DNA of 64,000 nucleotides. It comes from Trichostrongylus colubriformis (taxonomy: Eukaryota; Nematoda; Chromadorea; Rhabditida; Trichostrongylidae). The stretch is taken from positions 11,707,725 to 11,771,724 of the forward strand of contig OZ022260.1 of NCBI GenBank assembly GCA_963978905.1, read 5' to 3'. Positions within the stretch are counted from its first letter, which is position 1; every line of letters starts with the position of its first letter. The position numbers were made by a program, and so were the translations under genes. Positions 45,501-58,061 of the stretch are shown here, piece after piece. Under the pieces are notes generated by a model. The model did no database searches, was not told the origin of the DNA, and saw only the letters and a list, made by a program, of their open reading frames with translations.

Positions 45501-48500
45501 AGGGCCAATCCTCAGGAAGCTTCCCACAAAAGACCTACCATGGAACCCGGCTCCACTGTTTTAAGGGGACTTTGATAACGTGGGTGCTCCGAAGCCCGAC
45601 TGCGCCGCCTAAAGGTTCTATATTTTTATGAAAATGAAAGTAGTGAGTCTCAGCTTGTTCCTGCTTTTAGAGGAACATTTAGAGAATATTTTGCTCCAAT
45701 ACTTTCATTTCTTTCGTTTCCGTATGTTTTGTATAATTGGGAGATGTGAGCCGTGGGCAAAATTACTTTTTTTTTCTGGCACCCCCTGTATATAACAGGG
45801 AAAAACAAAACCAAGTGTCATTTACCGTCGTCGAGCAACGCGCTCTTCGCTGAGTAGTCTTTCGGACCCTCGTATACGGCCGGTAACGCTTCCGTCAACA
45901 TTCGTGCAAGAACCTCGTTCCGTCGACACACATCGTCCTGCTTTCGACGAATTCTCCATTCCCTGCAAAAAATTTTTGTATGTCTAGAAACACATTTACA
46001 CACCTAACCACGGTAGGAAGCTATACGTCCTGCAGTTGACAGCATAAGCATAAGGGCGCAACTATCACAGGCATGGATCTGATCCACACTCTTCACTGTC
46101 GGATCCGCGACCTGGACATTTCTTACCTCTACCCCTTTATCTGGCTGATGTACCAGACAGACATTCCTTCCCTACCACACATTAAGTCTATGCTGCAAAC
46201 CGCATTAATGTCCAACATGCCAATTAATCACGAATGATGCACAGAAAACCAATAACAATCAATTCTGCAAACATGACATCTCAAGCGCTTCTCAACCCGT
46301 CCAGTTCACGCCACGAACTCATCTTTCGCTTGAGATTGCAATGGTTATTCAAAAAACCATCACACACAAGATTTTACGAGCAATTCATTGTCAAACGGTG
46401 CTTCCTCAACCATATAACGACAGTGAACAAGAGTTTTTGCCTGATATAAAACACGAATTCATGTTCGCAATTACGCACACAATGAATAGCCTCGAAACCC
46501 ATCTATGCACAAAGACTAGGCAACATAACGTCATACATAAAATGTTTGGTTGGCACCGATGAACATCCGTTATCATGCACGTAGGCGACAGATGCAGAAA
46601 AGGCTTGATCATCAGTCTGTTATACTCCATTTCGCGGCGCCAGGTAGGCGTGGCCTACGGACATGGGTGAGTAGCAAGAGTGGGAGTGCGTGGCAAGAGT
46701 GAGTGTGTGGAGGAGTGAGAGAGTTTGATCACTCTCACCCAAGTCCACAGGCCACGCCCTATGATGCGCTCTGAAAGGATGTACATTACCATACTTTCCA
46801 TTTTTATCAGGTATTATTGGGTCTTTTAGTAACACTAAAGATTTCTATGCATAATAGCAGTGCAACCCATTTTGCAGACCCTTCTTTGAATTAGACCATT
46901 TCAAGATGAGCAGCCATCTCGGATTTCTCTCGAGACACCTGCGCCACTATATCGAACGGCGCAGTTACAACCTCGAAACTGGGCGGCGATTGTGAGGACA
47001 ACAGCAGCAGAGAGTAATTTGCGTTCGCCGCACCACAACAACACGCTCAAGGAGTCTGCTCCCCGGAAAATCGATATAGAATGATGACTGCCCTTGAATA
47101 AATGTCATCTATTTCGAGCAGGTGAAAAAAGCACTCACTGGCCAAAATGCGCTGCGACCTTCACTGCCGCATTTGCAAGAGGTAATTCTCTGCAATATAG
47201 AGCGACCGAAGGAGAAAAGAAAACAAAACAGCAAAAGGCTACAGTGTGAATTTGGTTTACGTCGAAATTCTGTTTTTGCTAGTATACTTATCGCACCTCC
47301 GAGCAAAACCGTGATAGAAGCGGTGGGATACACAAAAAAATGTATTCGATGTAATTGGAAATGAAGCAACTTCTCTGATATTTTTGTCTCCCAAGAACTG
47401 TTGATTTTTCGCAGCACACAATATTTTACACTAGTGTGGTAAAGAACTACGCATGAATGTCGTAGCCAAATGGTCGATTATTAAGAGAGCAAGAGAGGAA
47501 CTCAATGCTCCAAAAAAAGAAAAACATCAAAAAGGAGCGAATGGTAGCCAAAAAAATTAACGAAAGGAACTTCACGATATCATCACAGCAAAAGACATTG
47601 AAAAATCAAACAATCTTCCGGATTTTCAGGAAGCGAGCTCAGGTCAAATGTAACTGCAAAATTAACAACTCTGATGAGAAGCAGTGGTTCGTTTGTTCGT
47701 TTTTACGTACAAACATATTCCCCGTCATCAAGCGGTGATGTAAGCCTACTCTTCGCAGTACACGTTTTCTTTCAAAGATTACCGTTTGGATTCCAACAAC
47801 CCTACGCGCTCTTACGGACGTTTCTCTAACAACTCCTTGGCAGGAGAATGCAGATGCCCAATAATTTCAACAGTAATCACCAAATGTGCAACTCTCTCGT
47901 AATTAGCAAGGAATATACCGTAAATGCAGCTATTAGCGAGATTATTTTGGCAGACAAGGGAGAATTTCGTTGAAATCAAAACAAGAAGAAACAGGAAAGC
48001 GAGGAATACATCGCAGTCAAAACAAAAAGAGCAACAGTAATGCAAAATCAACTCACTTGAAATAGTATCGCACACTGAAGGAGATTATGACTAGTGGATA
48101 TCCTATACAATGCGCACCGAAAAATGAATTTAAACTCCGTGGTATAACTGGTGCCAATCCTTGTGTTTGTAAACAGCTTGCTGTAAAATTAGGAAATTAA
48201 TCAGCTAGAGGAAAATTGGAAATGACATATAATTCAATGATTAGAAACTTACGACAGAGGTAATGAAGGAACGGCACGTCGGAACCGACAATTTCAAGGT
48301 GAAAACACCTGGAACGAGACGTTTCATCATGAATGTGCAGTAAAAAAACAAAGCTTAAAACAGCAACATACTTTAATCGTATTCCCGCCTCGAATGCTAC
48401 AATAAATATCCAAAAAACTAGTGCAGAGAAACATTGCTTTTCTAAAAATGAGAAGACGCAATCTTTGCTCAAGGAAAAGAAAAACTGTAATACAAATGAA

Positions 48501-51500
48501 GCAAAAAAAAGGGGAAACTAACGAAAGCATAGTCAGAATCAAAGTGAGCCGACGTCACCAGATAAACGACTCACCGTGAATCATGGCGGACAACGTCCGC
48601 AAGAAGCCGCCATGTGTGTGCCAAATGACATGCACCCAAACATAAGTGCTGGCAAGAAACACCAAAAATTTCACTGGTATGAATAAGTAGCAGATCAAAT
48701 CTGATGTAGCCGTGACACAAACGAATAGCACGGAAAATTTCTGAAAAGAAACTGCTGAATAACAGCCACTTCTCGAAAAAAAAAGAACCCCAAAGAGGTA
48801 GAGATGGAGCTGCTGCTTTTCGCTTTTTCATAGCAGCTATCAAAAATCAAAACATCAAAAATCAATAGGAAATTTTGAAAAGCAGGAGCACTGCTGCAAT
48901 AACAGTTTGTGCAAAACTAATAAATACGTGAATGACTACTTCTTTACTTATTGCAGCTATTAAACTTTCGCAATAGCAGATACGTAAAACAGAGCGATAT
49001 ATGCACTTACCGCTGTATTATGATTCGCTAATGTGACAACGGCGTTGTGATTTTTGTGAACGGCTTCATAGCCGGTGCGTAAAATGAGCCAGAATGGATA
49101 CAGCAGCTCAAAACGAAATCCGCACAGCATGTCAAGTGATATGACACCGATCCATAGTAACATTAGGCGGACATAGATGATTGGTGTGGCGATGCTGAAA
49201 CGAAAAAGCTATCCCAGATACGAGTAGAAAGAAACCATATCAATATGGATTGTATTTTGCAAAAGCCGAAATGCTCTGCATCTCATATTTGCCACAGCAT
49301 ACGACAGGAATTGTTCGGAACTACTTCTTCAATCAAGACCGAGAGCTGCATCACCCAGGTTATGGCAGAACTCATACGAAGTATTTTAAAGAACAACAAA
49401 ATAAAACTTTGAAAATAAGTCACAATGTTAAAACTCTCTCCTTTCACAAAATTATCGGTAAATTTCGCAATGACTGGATGGTAATTCCAAGCCTCACTGC
49501 AATTATTTCCGATCATCACTAGGCAATGGCACTGAAGCCCAGCATGCAGTAATTAGCAAATTATTGACATCATTTTCAGCTGCAAAGTATTGCTCCGCGT
49601 TTGTCTCAAAGCTCTCAACAATGTCCTTTCAGTCTTTCAAACACTTTCCGCTCAGTCTTCCAAACACTTTTCGCTGGCAATTCGAAATAAACAAGTTGTA
49701 AAACCGAAATCGATATTAATCACTGAGCTACAAATGGCATCACACGGGATCCAAGAGGAAGAAACGAATAAGTATTTTGGCTTTTACTACTTAGTGGATC
49801 TTCTTACGGTCACTATAGCAGTTTATGGGGGCTGTACATCTATTACCTATCCATTTACCGCAGACCCTCCCAGCTTATAATTTCATGTTGCGGAAGTAAT
49901 GTATACAACGTCGCAGCAAGAGGTTTAGCTTCATTTTCAGTAGAGACAAAACCCCAAATATCCGATTTTCTTCTCTTTCTGCGCTTCCAATAGCATTCAC
50001 ACTCCCTGTTGCAGGGGTTCAGAATAACTATCATAAAAGCTAGAGACAAAAAATATTGTACAAAATGACTTTTTCAACATGGTCACCGAGGCGTTGCAGG
50101 GAAACGTAATGCAAGAAAGCAATGAATTGCTAACTAGAAAGCAGCAACCTCTCAATATATTAACATACGGCTCACTGTCAGACCAGAGGTCTACCGCTTT
50201 TTGTAAATTTTTACAAAAGAAACTTTCAAAACCGGTCCACTCACTAGAGAGCATTCGCAATCCCACCACAATTTTCGAGCAGTCAAACCTTTGAAGATTT
50301 TGCAATAATTTCTTTCCATTTCTGCATACTGACTACCTACACCTAACGACCCCGGTCCCATCAGAGGAAAAAGCGCCCGATGCTAAATAATGGTGGCAAT
50401 TATGCTGTTCGATAAGAAGAACACTTCACGTTATCAATGTCAGCTACACCCGCAAGATACACAAGAAAAAACTGGTACAATAACGAGTTATCACGCAAAA
50501 AGTAGATCGCTTCGACATCGTATAAAACTTTGAGAGGGGACATGTGGTTAAAAAAAGAGAAAATCAAACACAATCGACTGAGATTCCGCGAATTCTAGCA
50601 CGACCACTGCTCTCGGATAAGATTCGACGCCTCAAAGCTGAGTAAATCTCACGAAATACTTTAATGTCTATTGGGTAGACAATACCGCAATTTTGAGTAA
50701 CAAATAAATTACTGAAATTCAATGGTGAGCACCAGGAAAATCTCCCAGATAAATAATTTTCAGCAAAAAAGGTATTAAACAAATTCACTCAAGTATCACC
50801 ATTGATCATACTCAGATACGCCATGCATTCGGTTTCACTAACTATCAGAAAAGTATTTCATGACGTTTTGGCATGATTTGGAAGTGCCAGTCTACACAAC
50901 CCACTATCTCACCCTTCCAGATAAGCCTAGTACCAAGTAGCCGTTTTCCGATGCACAAAAATCATATCTAAATTTGAGCGTTGAAAGTGCGGGCTTGAGA
51001 TGAACCCGATCTGCCGAGTGCGGAACAACGCTTCAAACCACTAGGTTTTTAGCGGGAAAGGCATCTTCTCGCTCTTTTCGACTTTTTTCTTCGAACCACT
51101 GGATAACTCCTTAACATATTAAGGCAAGTAGAAATCGTGAAACTCCTGTTTAGTAAATGTCTCCAAAAAGCACATTCCCCGCGCATCTCAGGAGGACTAA
51201 AGATGTAATATCACAAATGAACGGTATGCTCTGATTGCACTAGCGGCTTGCTCCTTCACATCCTTCACTTCTTTACATGATGCGGCGCCAGTCGCAACGG
51301 GTCTAGGTCCTATTCTCAGCCGCCGAATTTCCCAAATCCAATCCAAGTGAGCAAAGTGGGACGAATTGTGTGAGTGGTATAATGGAACCATCGCTCTCTA
51401 CACAGCTATGTTTTGACAACTGGCCTAGACAGCATACATAAAATTTTATAAGGTATGCGGGCACCCGAATTTCGCTTGTCCTTCCCATCTATGGCCGTAT

Positions 51501-54500
51501 GCTATCCTCTCCCGGCCGGGGATGGGTCCCCGACGGCGTATGCTATGCGTCCCCAACCAGCCGTCGGGAAGAGGCTCCGCCCACCAAATCTCGGGGATGC
51601 GTCCCCGACCGGCTAGGGGTCGGGAAGCGTCGGGGATACAGTAATCTCGTGACCGCGGAGCGAAGCATTTGCGCCAGCGCACACTATTTTCGAAAGTGAT
51701 CAGAGGAAAACTGCTGTATAACAGTATTTTTGGAGCACAGCGCTCGCCATCTAGTTCTAATTTCAACTTTAGGTCCTGCACTTGGCCGAGGGAGTGTTGT
51801 TAGTCAACTGTTAGTCAACAACCTCGAAATTCGCGCACTTTGTACATCTTTTGTTTTTTAAATGTAACTTACGATTTGGTGGTGTTCTTACTGGCAAAGT
51901 TTTAGGCATCAATGTTTTTGTTCTGGTTGCAAAATTTTCGTGTATGTTTTTGCTTTGTGGTCAACTGAGTTTTGTGTTCTGTTTTGGATTATTTTTCAAC
52001 CATTACAACCCCAAAAGTTGCAGAGGAAATGGTTGGGGGTGCTATCGCAGTGGTTGGGGGGGGGGTCTCTCACAAAAAGCTTCACACCTGAGTACTTTAG
52101 GATTTTTGTGGGGTCATCCTGCTCATTCAAGCGTGTAGGAGTGGGATGTGGGATGCCCCCCTCACTGCGACAGCACTGTTGGGGTACTGATCACGGAATA
52201 AACACTCATTTCTGACGCTCACGCTACTTGGCGTCATTGAATTTGATAAAAGGATGCAAAATACAAGCTTATTCAGTACTATCTTTGAGAACATGTCGTT
52301 CTTTTCTGCGTTTATGTCGTTCACCACCAGATTAGTGCTACATTGTTCGGTTGATTTAGTTAAAATTACTTATAACTTAGTGGAAATTACTGTTGCGTTT
52401 GTTCCACAGGTTCTTCAGCAAATCCATTTTTTAAAAGAAAAAAACAACAACAAAAACGTCCAGGTATTTGTAGGTACTATCCTATGCGTGATCAGCACCT
52501 TCAAATACCACATCGTATGAAGTTTCAGTCAAAATAGTTCTTTCGCTTATTCTGAAATTGCTGTGGTTGTAATGGTTGAACAGTGTCCAATCATGTGCTC
52601 CATTATCACTTGCCTGACACACGGTTACAAAAAAGGTCTTTTGAAAGTACGCGCCAATGCAACTCTGCGTCTTTTCCTTCCCGAGGAGCTCCCGGCAGCA
52701 TAGCATACGGCTGGTCGGGAAGCGTCCCCGGCCGGGGATCTCACCCGGCCGGGGACGTCTCCCCGGCCGGGAGAGGATAGCATACGGCCCCTAGAAACAG
52801 TACAAAAGGAAAGTGGTCGACTGACTAGGAACAGCAAAGCCTTTCTTTTGCTGTCGTGCCCACAGATTTTCAAGGCGCTTCTGAATTGCAACGAACACTT
52901 TAACGAGAGGCAAAATCAGAGTTTCAGACAAGTTGATGATGTTGACAAGACAAAGACCCCCAAATGGGCAGAATAGATTTGGTTCCTGATAGAGGTGCTT
53001 GATGAAAAAACGCAGCGTGGAAGAATTTAGACAGCCAATGGGCTTGAAATATATTTATGTCATTTTATGTTCATCTCAGTTACAACCCCTGTAATGAATT
53101 AGGTGAAAGCCGGCAAACCCTAGAAGCTGGAGATGCAAAATGTGTGAAACTGCAAAAGGTGCATATCGATCGCAGCGTAAGGGATGCGAGCTGTTGCCAC
53201 TCTCATTTCCTGTTCTCAGGCTATTATACGAAACAGGTGGTGAACACCGTGAAAAGCATCAGATAATGTAGTGAAGAGCAGATTGTAGCCCAGCACACAT
53301 CCATAAAACAGCACCATCACGTCCCGTTTACGACCCTTTTCCCTCGTCCACATTCATCTACAACTACCTCCATCTTCACATAAACGAAATTTTCCACGCG
53401 GGTCTGACGCATGTCATGAGCATACTAGCCCTCCCTTCTGCTTCTATGAAGAAAAGCACCTTTCCACCCTCCTCAGAACCTGCCCTCAATATGCCTACCA
53501 CCATTTACGCGTCGTGGTTCAGCTTCTCTTTTGGTGAGTATGGCGAATTTCGCAATCGCAGCGCCTCACGAACATACTGTAGCTAGAGCGCGCATGAATT
53601 TCAATTAAAACCAACGTATCCGTACATACGAATCCGTCAGTCGCCTCACATGTTATGCAGCTCAGCGCGGCATTCTGTCCATAATTACAGCTTGCTGCTC
53701 CAACGCGCAGAAAGTCATTATCAATCGACGTGAACGACTTTCGGAATCGAGTAGCACTCGTTGACGACGCCACAAGACAAATTAATCATTCCTCACACTA
53801 ATTAACGCAACTGGTCGAGGAGATCGATTCAGAGCAAGAAAATCCTCCTATCAACCAATAAGGTGGCCCTGAGTGCCACAAATGGAAGCAGTTTATTCAA
53901 GTGAACAAAGAAGAGGATTGTAAAAGGTTACTGAAGCGGATAAGCACATCAATCCCATCTCCACGCTTTCCCTCGACAAGCACAGCACAACTGCAGAGGG
54001 GCCTCATTCAACTTACTGGATACTCCTACATCACTAATTCTGAACCCACGAATTCCAATGATGCTTATTGATAAGGGAAATCGTTCATCAATGAACGAAA
54101 GGAAAACTTCCAAGAAGTATTCTTACTATATATAAAATATACGACAGGAGCATATAGTACGCAGTAAAAATAGTTCAGGCCAATCCATTCAAACATGCAC
54201 AAGGCTTTTTTTGTTTCGAATAAGATGAGCAGCGGGCGGTATAAAAAGCTGATACCCAAGGTCAAGTTCGAGAATATCAAACTAAAATCATCGCCATTGC
54301 TGCTTGTAACACAACCAAATTTCAGTGCAAAAGCGTTTCTTCAAATTCCATTCTCCCACTTTAACTTCGAAAAATGACCCCCCAGAACAATTACGTTTTC
54401 TTCTCCATCACCGCGAGCTTCGCGAGGTAGGAAATTATGTAACACCAGCAGGGTCAAGGAGAGGACATGTCAAGACAAAAACAATGATAAATCGCTCTAG

Positions 54501-56577
54501 TGTCCCAAATCCACACCACAACGCTAGCCACTTCCCCACTCACCCGTTTCGTTTTTCAGGAAGATGTTTGAAAATAAGTGCAGAAAATGATTTCGAGAAT
54601 GAGAACGTGGCTGCAGCGATTTCAGAGGGTTGCAAAAAGCAGCTAGTTTCAGTTCACGACGCTGTCAATGCTAACATTATATATGTTTATGTTTGTTTAT
54701 GTTTATGTTTTATTAAATCGTAGTGGCAAGGTAGCCCACATCATTCTTTATTAGGTTGTAAGGAAAGTTTTGGCCGGTTTTTGAAATTTCAACTTCGAGA
54801 GATCATAACTCGGCTCAGAGTGCATCTTTTCTCACATAGTGAGCACCATTAGATTCGCCACACTCTTGGCAACACTATGCATACCTACACATCTCAATTT
54901 GATAAAGGGCTGATAATTTATATTGCGCGAAATGAAAAAAAGTCGACCTCAAATCGCCACTCTTTCTGAACACACTGCTACTGAAGGAGCTGGCCAGATG
55001 TTTCGGGAAGCGGGGCATAGTTAGCGCTAGATCTGATGAACATGATAGACGAGTAAGGGCCTCACCCTGCAACTGCTGCAATTAGTGGAAGAGGATTTGT
55101 GAAAAATGCGCATGCGCATGACTGCCGTGAGGGGTCCCGCGGCACCCATTTTTTTGGATTTTTCCGAAACAAGGTCACTTGAGGTGGTCAGCTAAGGTTG
55201 CTTGTTGAGGGCCAATACTTGTGGATATACCCTGCAAATATGGACGCTCATCGCCTTCTGCCGTTTTAGTTAAAGCGATTTGATCAATTGAAAATTCGAG
55301 CAGCTCGTCCTCATTTCTGCACTTCTGAAACCAGAAACAATGTGTTCCATCCAGTGATACACCCCCTCCTCTTGCAGTATTCAGATTTGTGGTCACCTTC
55401 GCTGGGACTCGGCTAAACAAGAACTCTTGAAGTGAAGTCATCTTAAAAGTGCCATTTTCGCAGCACTTTAAAACTTCCCTAATAAATCGAAAACCTTGTG
55501 GCATTCCAAATAAAACATATGTTCTGAAAGAGCAACTTTTTCTCTATCTAACGAGCACAGTATGTCAGCTGATTCATGTTGACGCGCTCTGATATTTAAT
55601 TTTATCTTGTGAATGCGAAAAAGCGGCCAGAACTTTCCTTACAACCTAATAGCTATGTACTAGTCGGGGAGGGAAGGGTACGCGCTTCAACGAAGCAACA
55701 GAGCTGGATATATTGCGCACTCATATTTAGATGGTTAGAGGCTGATTCATATATCGAATCAAGGGAGACAGGACACCCAATAAAGGAACTCGGAACAGCA
55801 CTAACAGTGCAGGGAAAAACCTTACGCAGTTTGAACTCCAAATAGAGGAGTTCTGGATTGCTATTCTATTACTGCAACATAGAATCCAACCAAAAGGTGT
55901 GCAATCCCTCGAAAGGTGCCTCACGACACTAGCTATATTATACCTGTGCATATGCAATTTATTCAAAAGGGCACTAAACTACCGAGTACGTTAAGCTCTT
56001 CCTCCCAAGCCGAAATCGGCGAATGGATACCAATATGCCATGCCCAATTTCACGAAGTGCATTCACAATCCGGCAGTCATGTAAAATGGCAAGGTAGCCC
56101 ACATCATTCTTCAGCTATGTACTAGTCGGGGAGGGAAGGGTACGCGCTTCAACGAAGCAACAGAGCTGGAGTAACCCGAATTCAGTCATTGATTTCTCGT
56201 TCATTTGAAAAAAAAAAACCATCCGCCCTCCGCCCACGTCACCGTATATCGCACCCTGGCGCGAACCGACCAAAACTGTATGAATATCTTACGATCCAGT
56301 CTACTATGCCCTTCGGAACAATCGACACCACTAGAAAACCGACATATTTGGGCAACCATCCGTCAACATATGAGGTCAGCAATCCATCATGCATTATGCA
56401 AGCTCTCCGTATTAATTACCTTATCCATAATATGGAATAGAAAAGAAAAAAGAAAAGGATATTGAAATCACAACGTAAACAGCACCTATCTCTGATCGGA
56501 TCTGTCATACGGCCTCCGCGGCCCTTCATGGTGCGGCGTAGCTTCTGTGATTCGACGGCCCGCGCGCGTTTCTGCAT
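36549..56577 (-). CDS. maco-1: macoilin
   Basis: Macoilin is a conserved ER and neuronal multipass membrane protein with a coiled-coil cytoplasmic half. In C. elegans it affects neuronal excitability and thermosensory behaviour. Eighteen exons: 56486-56577, 49011-49194, 48575-48740, 48372-48441, 48253-48308, 48057-48180, 45826-45962, 43608-43729, 43285-43459, 42335-42528, 41406-41564, 41219-41337, 40232-40393, 39174-39323, 38882-39059, 38577-38712, 37154-37406 and 36549-36729. All phases agree, giving 2658 nt and 885 residues, close to the nematode family length. Membrane segments lie between about 36 and 230 (for example FRFELLYPFWLILRTGYEAV, STYVWVHVIWHT and GAHCIGYPLVI, all family signatures). 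A basic helix follows (EWRIRRKQDDVCRRNE), then a Ser/Gly/Asp-rich linker, coiled coils at about 533-741 and a Gln/Pro-rich tail. TTCCGTTTCAG ends 2 bases before the ATG, a probable trans-splice site. Odd: a Trp-rich hydrophobic run at 394-410. Confidence 0.94.
37941..38170. mobile_element. palindromic Mutator-like MITE with 10-bp target duplication
   Basis: GGATGTATATCGTTAGGAC at the left is inverted at the right as GTCCTAACGATATACACCC. The arms stay paired for about 105 bp (GCGTGGCCGTGTT, GTGCGAGCTATGCGCGCC). CAAAGTAATC is repeated exactly at 37931-37940 and 38171-38180. It shares the AGCTATGCGCG interior with 12342 and 61064 but has different ends. In macoilin intron 16. Confidence 0.9.
39375..40096. 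mobile_element. 722-bp TA-flanked element, sister of 45048-45788
   Basis: The left end CCGGGAGTGCCAAAAAAAGT and the right end TTTTTTTGGCACCCCTG are inverted, with TA outside (39373-39374 and 40097-40098). The body is alignable along its length with 45048-45788, for example TTTCACCCCACTTTAGT and GTGAACAAGATGTGTCACCT. No intact frame. In macoilin intron 13, almost filling it. Confidence 0.88.
42908..43125. repeat. perfect 75-bp inverted repeat (hairpin)
   Basis: Positions 42908-42982 are the exact reverse complement of 43051-43125, separated by 68 bases. The arms start AATATCCAACGAGAATGACT. There is no target duplication and no resemblance to the MITE families in this window. The spacer contains a further GGCTGGGCAA copy. 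In macoilin intron 9. Confidence 0.95.
44511..45043 (-). mobile_element. mariner deletion derivative, 533 bp
   Basis: The long terminal inverted repeats begin CTAGGTTGTTCGCAAAGAAA at 44511 and TTAGGTTGTTTGGAAAGAAA at the other end, with TA outside (44509-44510 and 45044-45045). The arms remain recognisably paired for over 150 bp. Between them the minus strand encodes a transposase N-terminal remnant, FQRFKNRNESLGDEEHGSRP, which is the mariner helix-turn-helix linker. The catalytic region is absent. In macoilin intron 7. Confidence 0.88.
45048..45788. mobile_element. 741-bp TA-flanked element adjoining a mariner derivative
   Basis: The ends CAGGGGGTGCCAAAAAAAAG and TTTTTCTGGCACCCCCTG are inverted, with TA outside (45046-45047 and 45789-45790). 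Only TATA separates it from the mariner derivative at 44511-45043, so one element inserted at the TA duplication of the other. The sister copy is at 39375-40096. The CAGGGGGTG-type terminus and TA duplication indicate a Tc1/mariner-class DNA transposon. Subfamily not assigned. Confidence 0.88.
46621..46784. repeat. palindromic repeat, copy D of five
   Basis: TATACTCCATTTCGCGGCGCC at the left is partly inverted at the right (GCGCTCTGAAAGGATGTA). Interior GGCGTGGCCTACGGACATGG and GTCCACAGGCCACGCCCTAT match the family. In macoilin intron 6. Confidence 0.75.
51493..52789. repeat. 1.3-kb segment bounded by 30-bp perfect inverted repeats
   Basis: GGCCGTATGCTATCCTCTCC at 51493 is inverted exactly at 52789, 30 bp in all. 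Both ends continue into GC-rich blocks with repeated short motifs (CGGCCGGGGA, GTCGGGAAGCGTC, GGGGATGCGTCCCCGAC). The interior, 51.65-52.67 kb, is ordinary AT-rich DNA with no transposase frame. No target duplication is visible. It may be a non-autonomous element or two copies of a GC-rich repeat in opposite orientation. Confidence 0.65.
54724..54748. repeat. left half of a split 84-bp repeat
   Basis: TGGCAAGGTAGCCCACATCA and the following CTT match 56087-56111. The right half resumes at 55652-55708 after the inserted element. Confidence 0.9.
54751..55649. mobile_element. 899-bp TA-flanked mariner-type element
   Basis: TTAGGTTGTAAGGAAAGTTT at 54751 is inverted at 55649 with one mismatch over 26 bases. 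TA lies at 54749-54750 and 55650-55651. The subterminal AGAGATCATAACTC is shared with the mariner at 33241. A minus-strand frame (55175-55504) contains FWFQKCRNEDELLEF, which faintly resembles the mariner helix-turn-helix linker, but no catalytic blocks. Non-autonomous. Confidence 0.85.
55652..55708. repeat. right half of a split 84-bp repeat
   Basis: GCTATGTACTAGTCGGGGAG through AACAGAGCTGGA is identical to 56114-56170. Together with 54724-54748 it reconstitutes the uninterrupted 84-bp copy. Confidence 0.9.
56087..56170. repeat. paralogous empty insertion site
   Basis: Uninterrupted 84-bp copy of the sequence that is split by the 54751-55649 element. The left 25 bases and right 57 bases are the same as in the occupied copy, and the junction dinucleotide is CA rather than TA. 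Confidence 0.92.
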
Positions 56578-58061
56578 GACTGAAACGGAAGTTGATAAAG
56601 ATGTCTACAAATCCACACCAATTGACTCCAACGAATGAGACGAGCAGCTATTGAGACAAAATTGCCGTGACAAATGTAACGACAAAGCTAAAATGCGCAA
56701 TATTACGCAAAATAACAAAAAATGACGGGATCGAAACTGGACAGCACACGTTCCTTGTTTGTTGAAATGTACGATTAACTCTGTGTGTGACTGTGACTGC
56801 GGAAAATGCGCAAAACAAAGACATGAAAAGCAGTAAAACAATGCAAACAACTATAATCAACGCCGAGAAACACATAATAAGGGTGTGATGATGATGGTGA
56901 TGACGACGAAAAGAGAAACACATGCGCGCAAACACACAGAGACACAACGTTCACAGCCTAAATGGGCATAAAAAGTTGTCTGCGCTGAGAAGCATCGATA
57001 ACGTTTGACAAACGGGAGATTCTCATTTCACACTGGACACGTGGTGGCCATAGACGATGTGCAAATGGAGCTTTTTACCTATTCAGCGCCATTCACGTCT
57101 TATTCCACTGACAACAAGCCTTCATGCCTCGAACCAGGTACGGCAGAGGGATCAGAAGTCGTCCAGAACTTCGCCCTGAGGCCACCATGCTATAGAGCAG
57201 CCTGCGTCCGCCGTGCACCCAGTCGAGATGATAAAACGTCGATATTCAAGGCCAACACGTGATGTTTTGAACAAATCGCGCTTTTGAAGTCATGCTCAGG
57301 AATTTTACAATCGGAAAACACTAGATCCAATAACAAGTTCGGATAGTCAAGTTTTGCATTCTGCGTAGTTTTTATGGAAGTTTCTATATTAAATTTAGAT
57401 GAAAAATTGTGAACAAAAAGGAAAGAATAACAAAGAGACACGAAATAAGTACGTATTAATCTGTAACGTCGACGACATAATATTTCAGAATGACTTCATT
57501 TTTAAATCATACTTAAACGATTGCGAACTGGAAATGACTGGTCCACCATACATAATGCACCGTCTTCATATATCTGCTCCCAAACCTTTAAGCCTTAAAT
57601 TGCTTCACTTAAACAGGGAGTCACCCGAGCGAACGGCTCTATGTGTGTTCTGCAGATACATTAGATACATGAAGCCAAACCTATAAGGAGCGTCAACTCT
57701 ATAGACATTGATGAGATTTGCTATTTTGCTTGGAAACGACAAAAGCTCTAGTTCGAGAAGCTGTTGGAACAGCTACCGATTTTGACGCTTTCTCGCATAA
57801 GATAAAAGAATCTAGCGAAATTACACTGGACCGATCTGTAATCAATAGAAATTATTTTTTCTAATCCCGCAACTGATAAATCCTAACGACCGTACCGAAA
57901 TAACCTCATAGATACCAACTACACCTCTGCCTGCGCACCCTTTGATGTGAATTGACATAATCCTCATATGAGCGCAAGGAAAGCAAATTGCCCTTATTTG
58001 ATTGGCTCAGAAAGTACACTTCACGTACTCTTCACTCGAATGCTGATGGAGCAGAGGAAAC

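Larger units (their letters stand above)
49195..56485. other. macoilin intron 1, 7.3 kb, repeat-bearing
   Basis: I see no exon of another gene in it. It holds the GC-rich inverted-terminus element (51493-52789), a TA-flanked element (54751-55649), its paralogous empty site (56087-56170) and a short TTTATG array near 54678-54712. First introns of this size often carry regulatory sequence, but nothing specific is recognisable. Confidence 0.55.
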
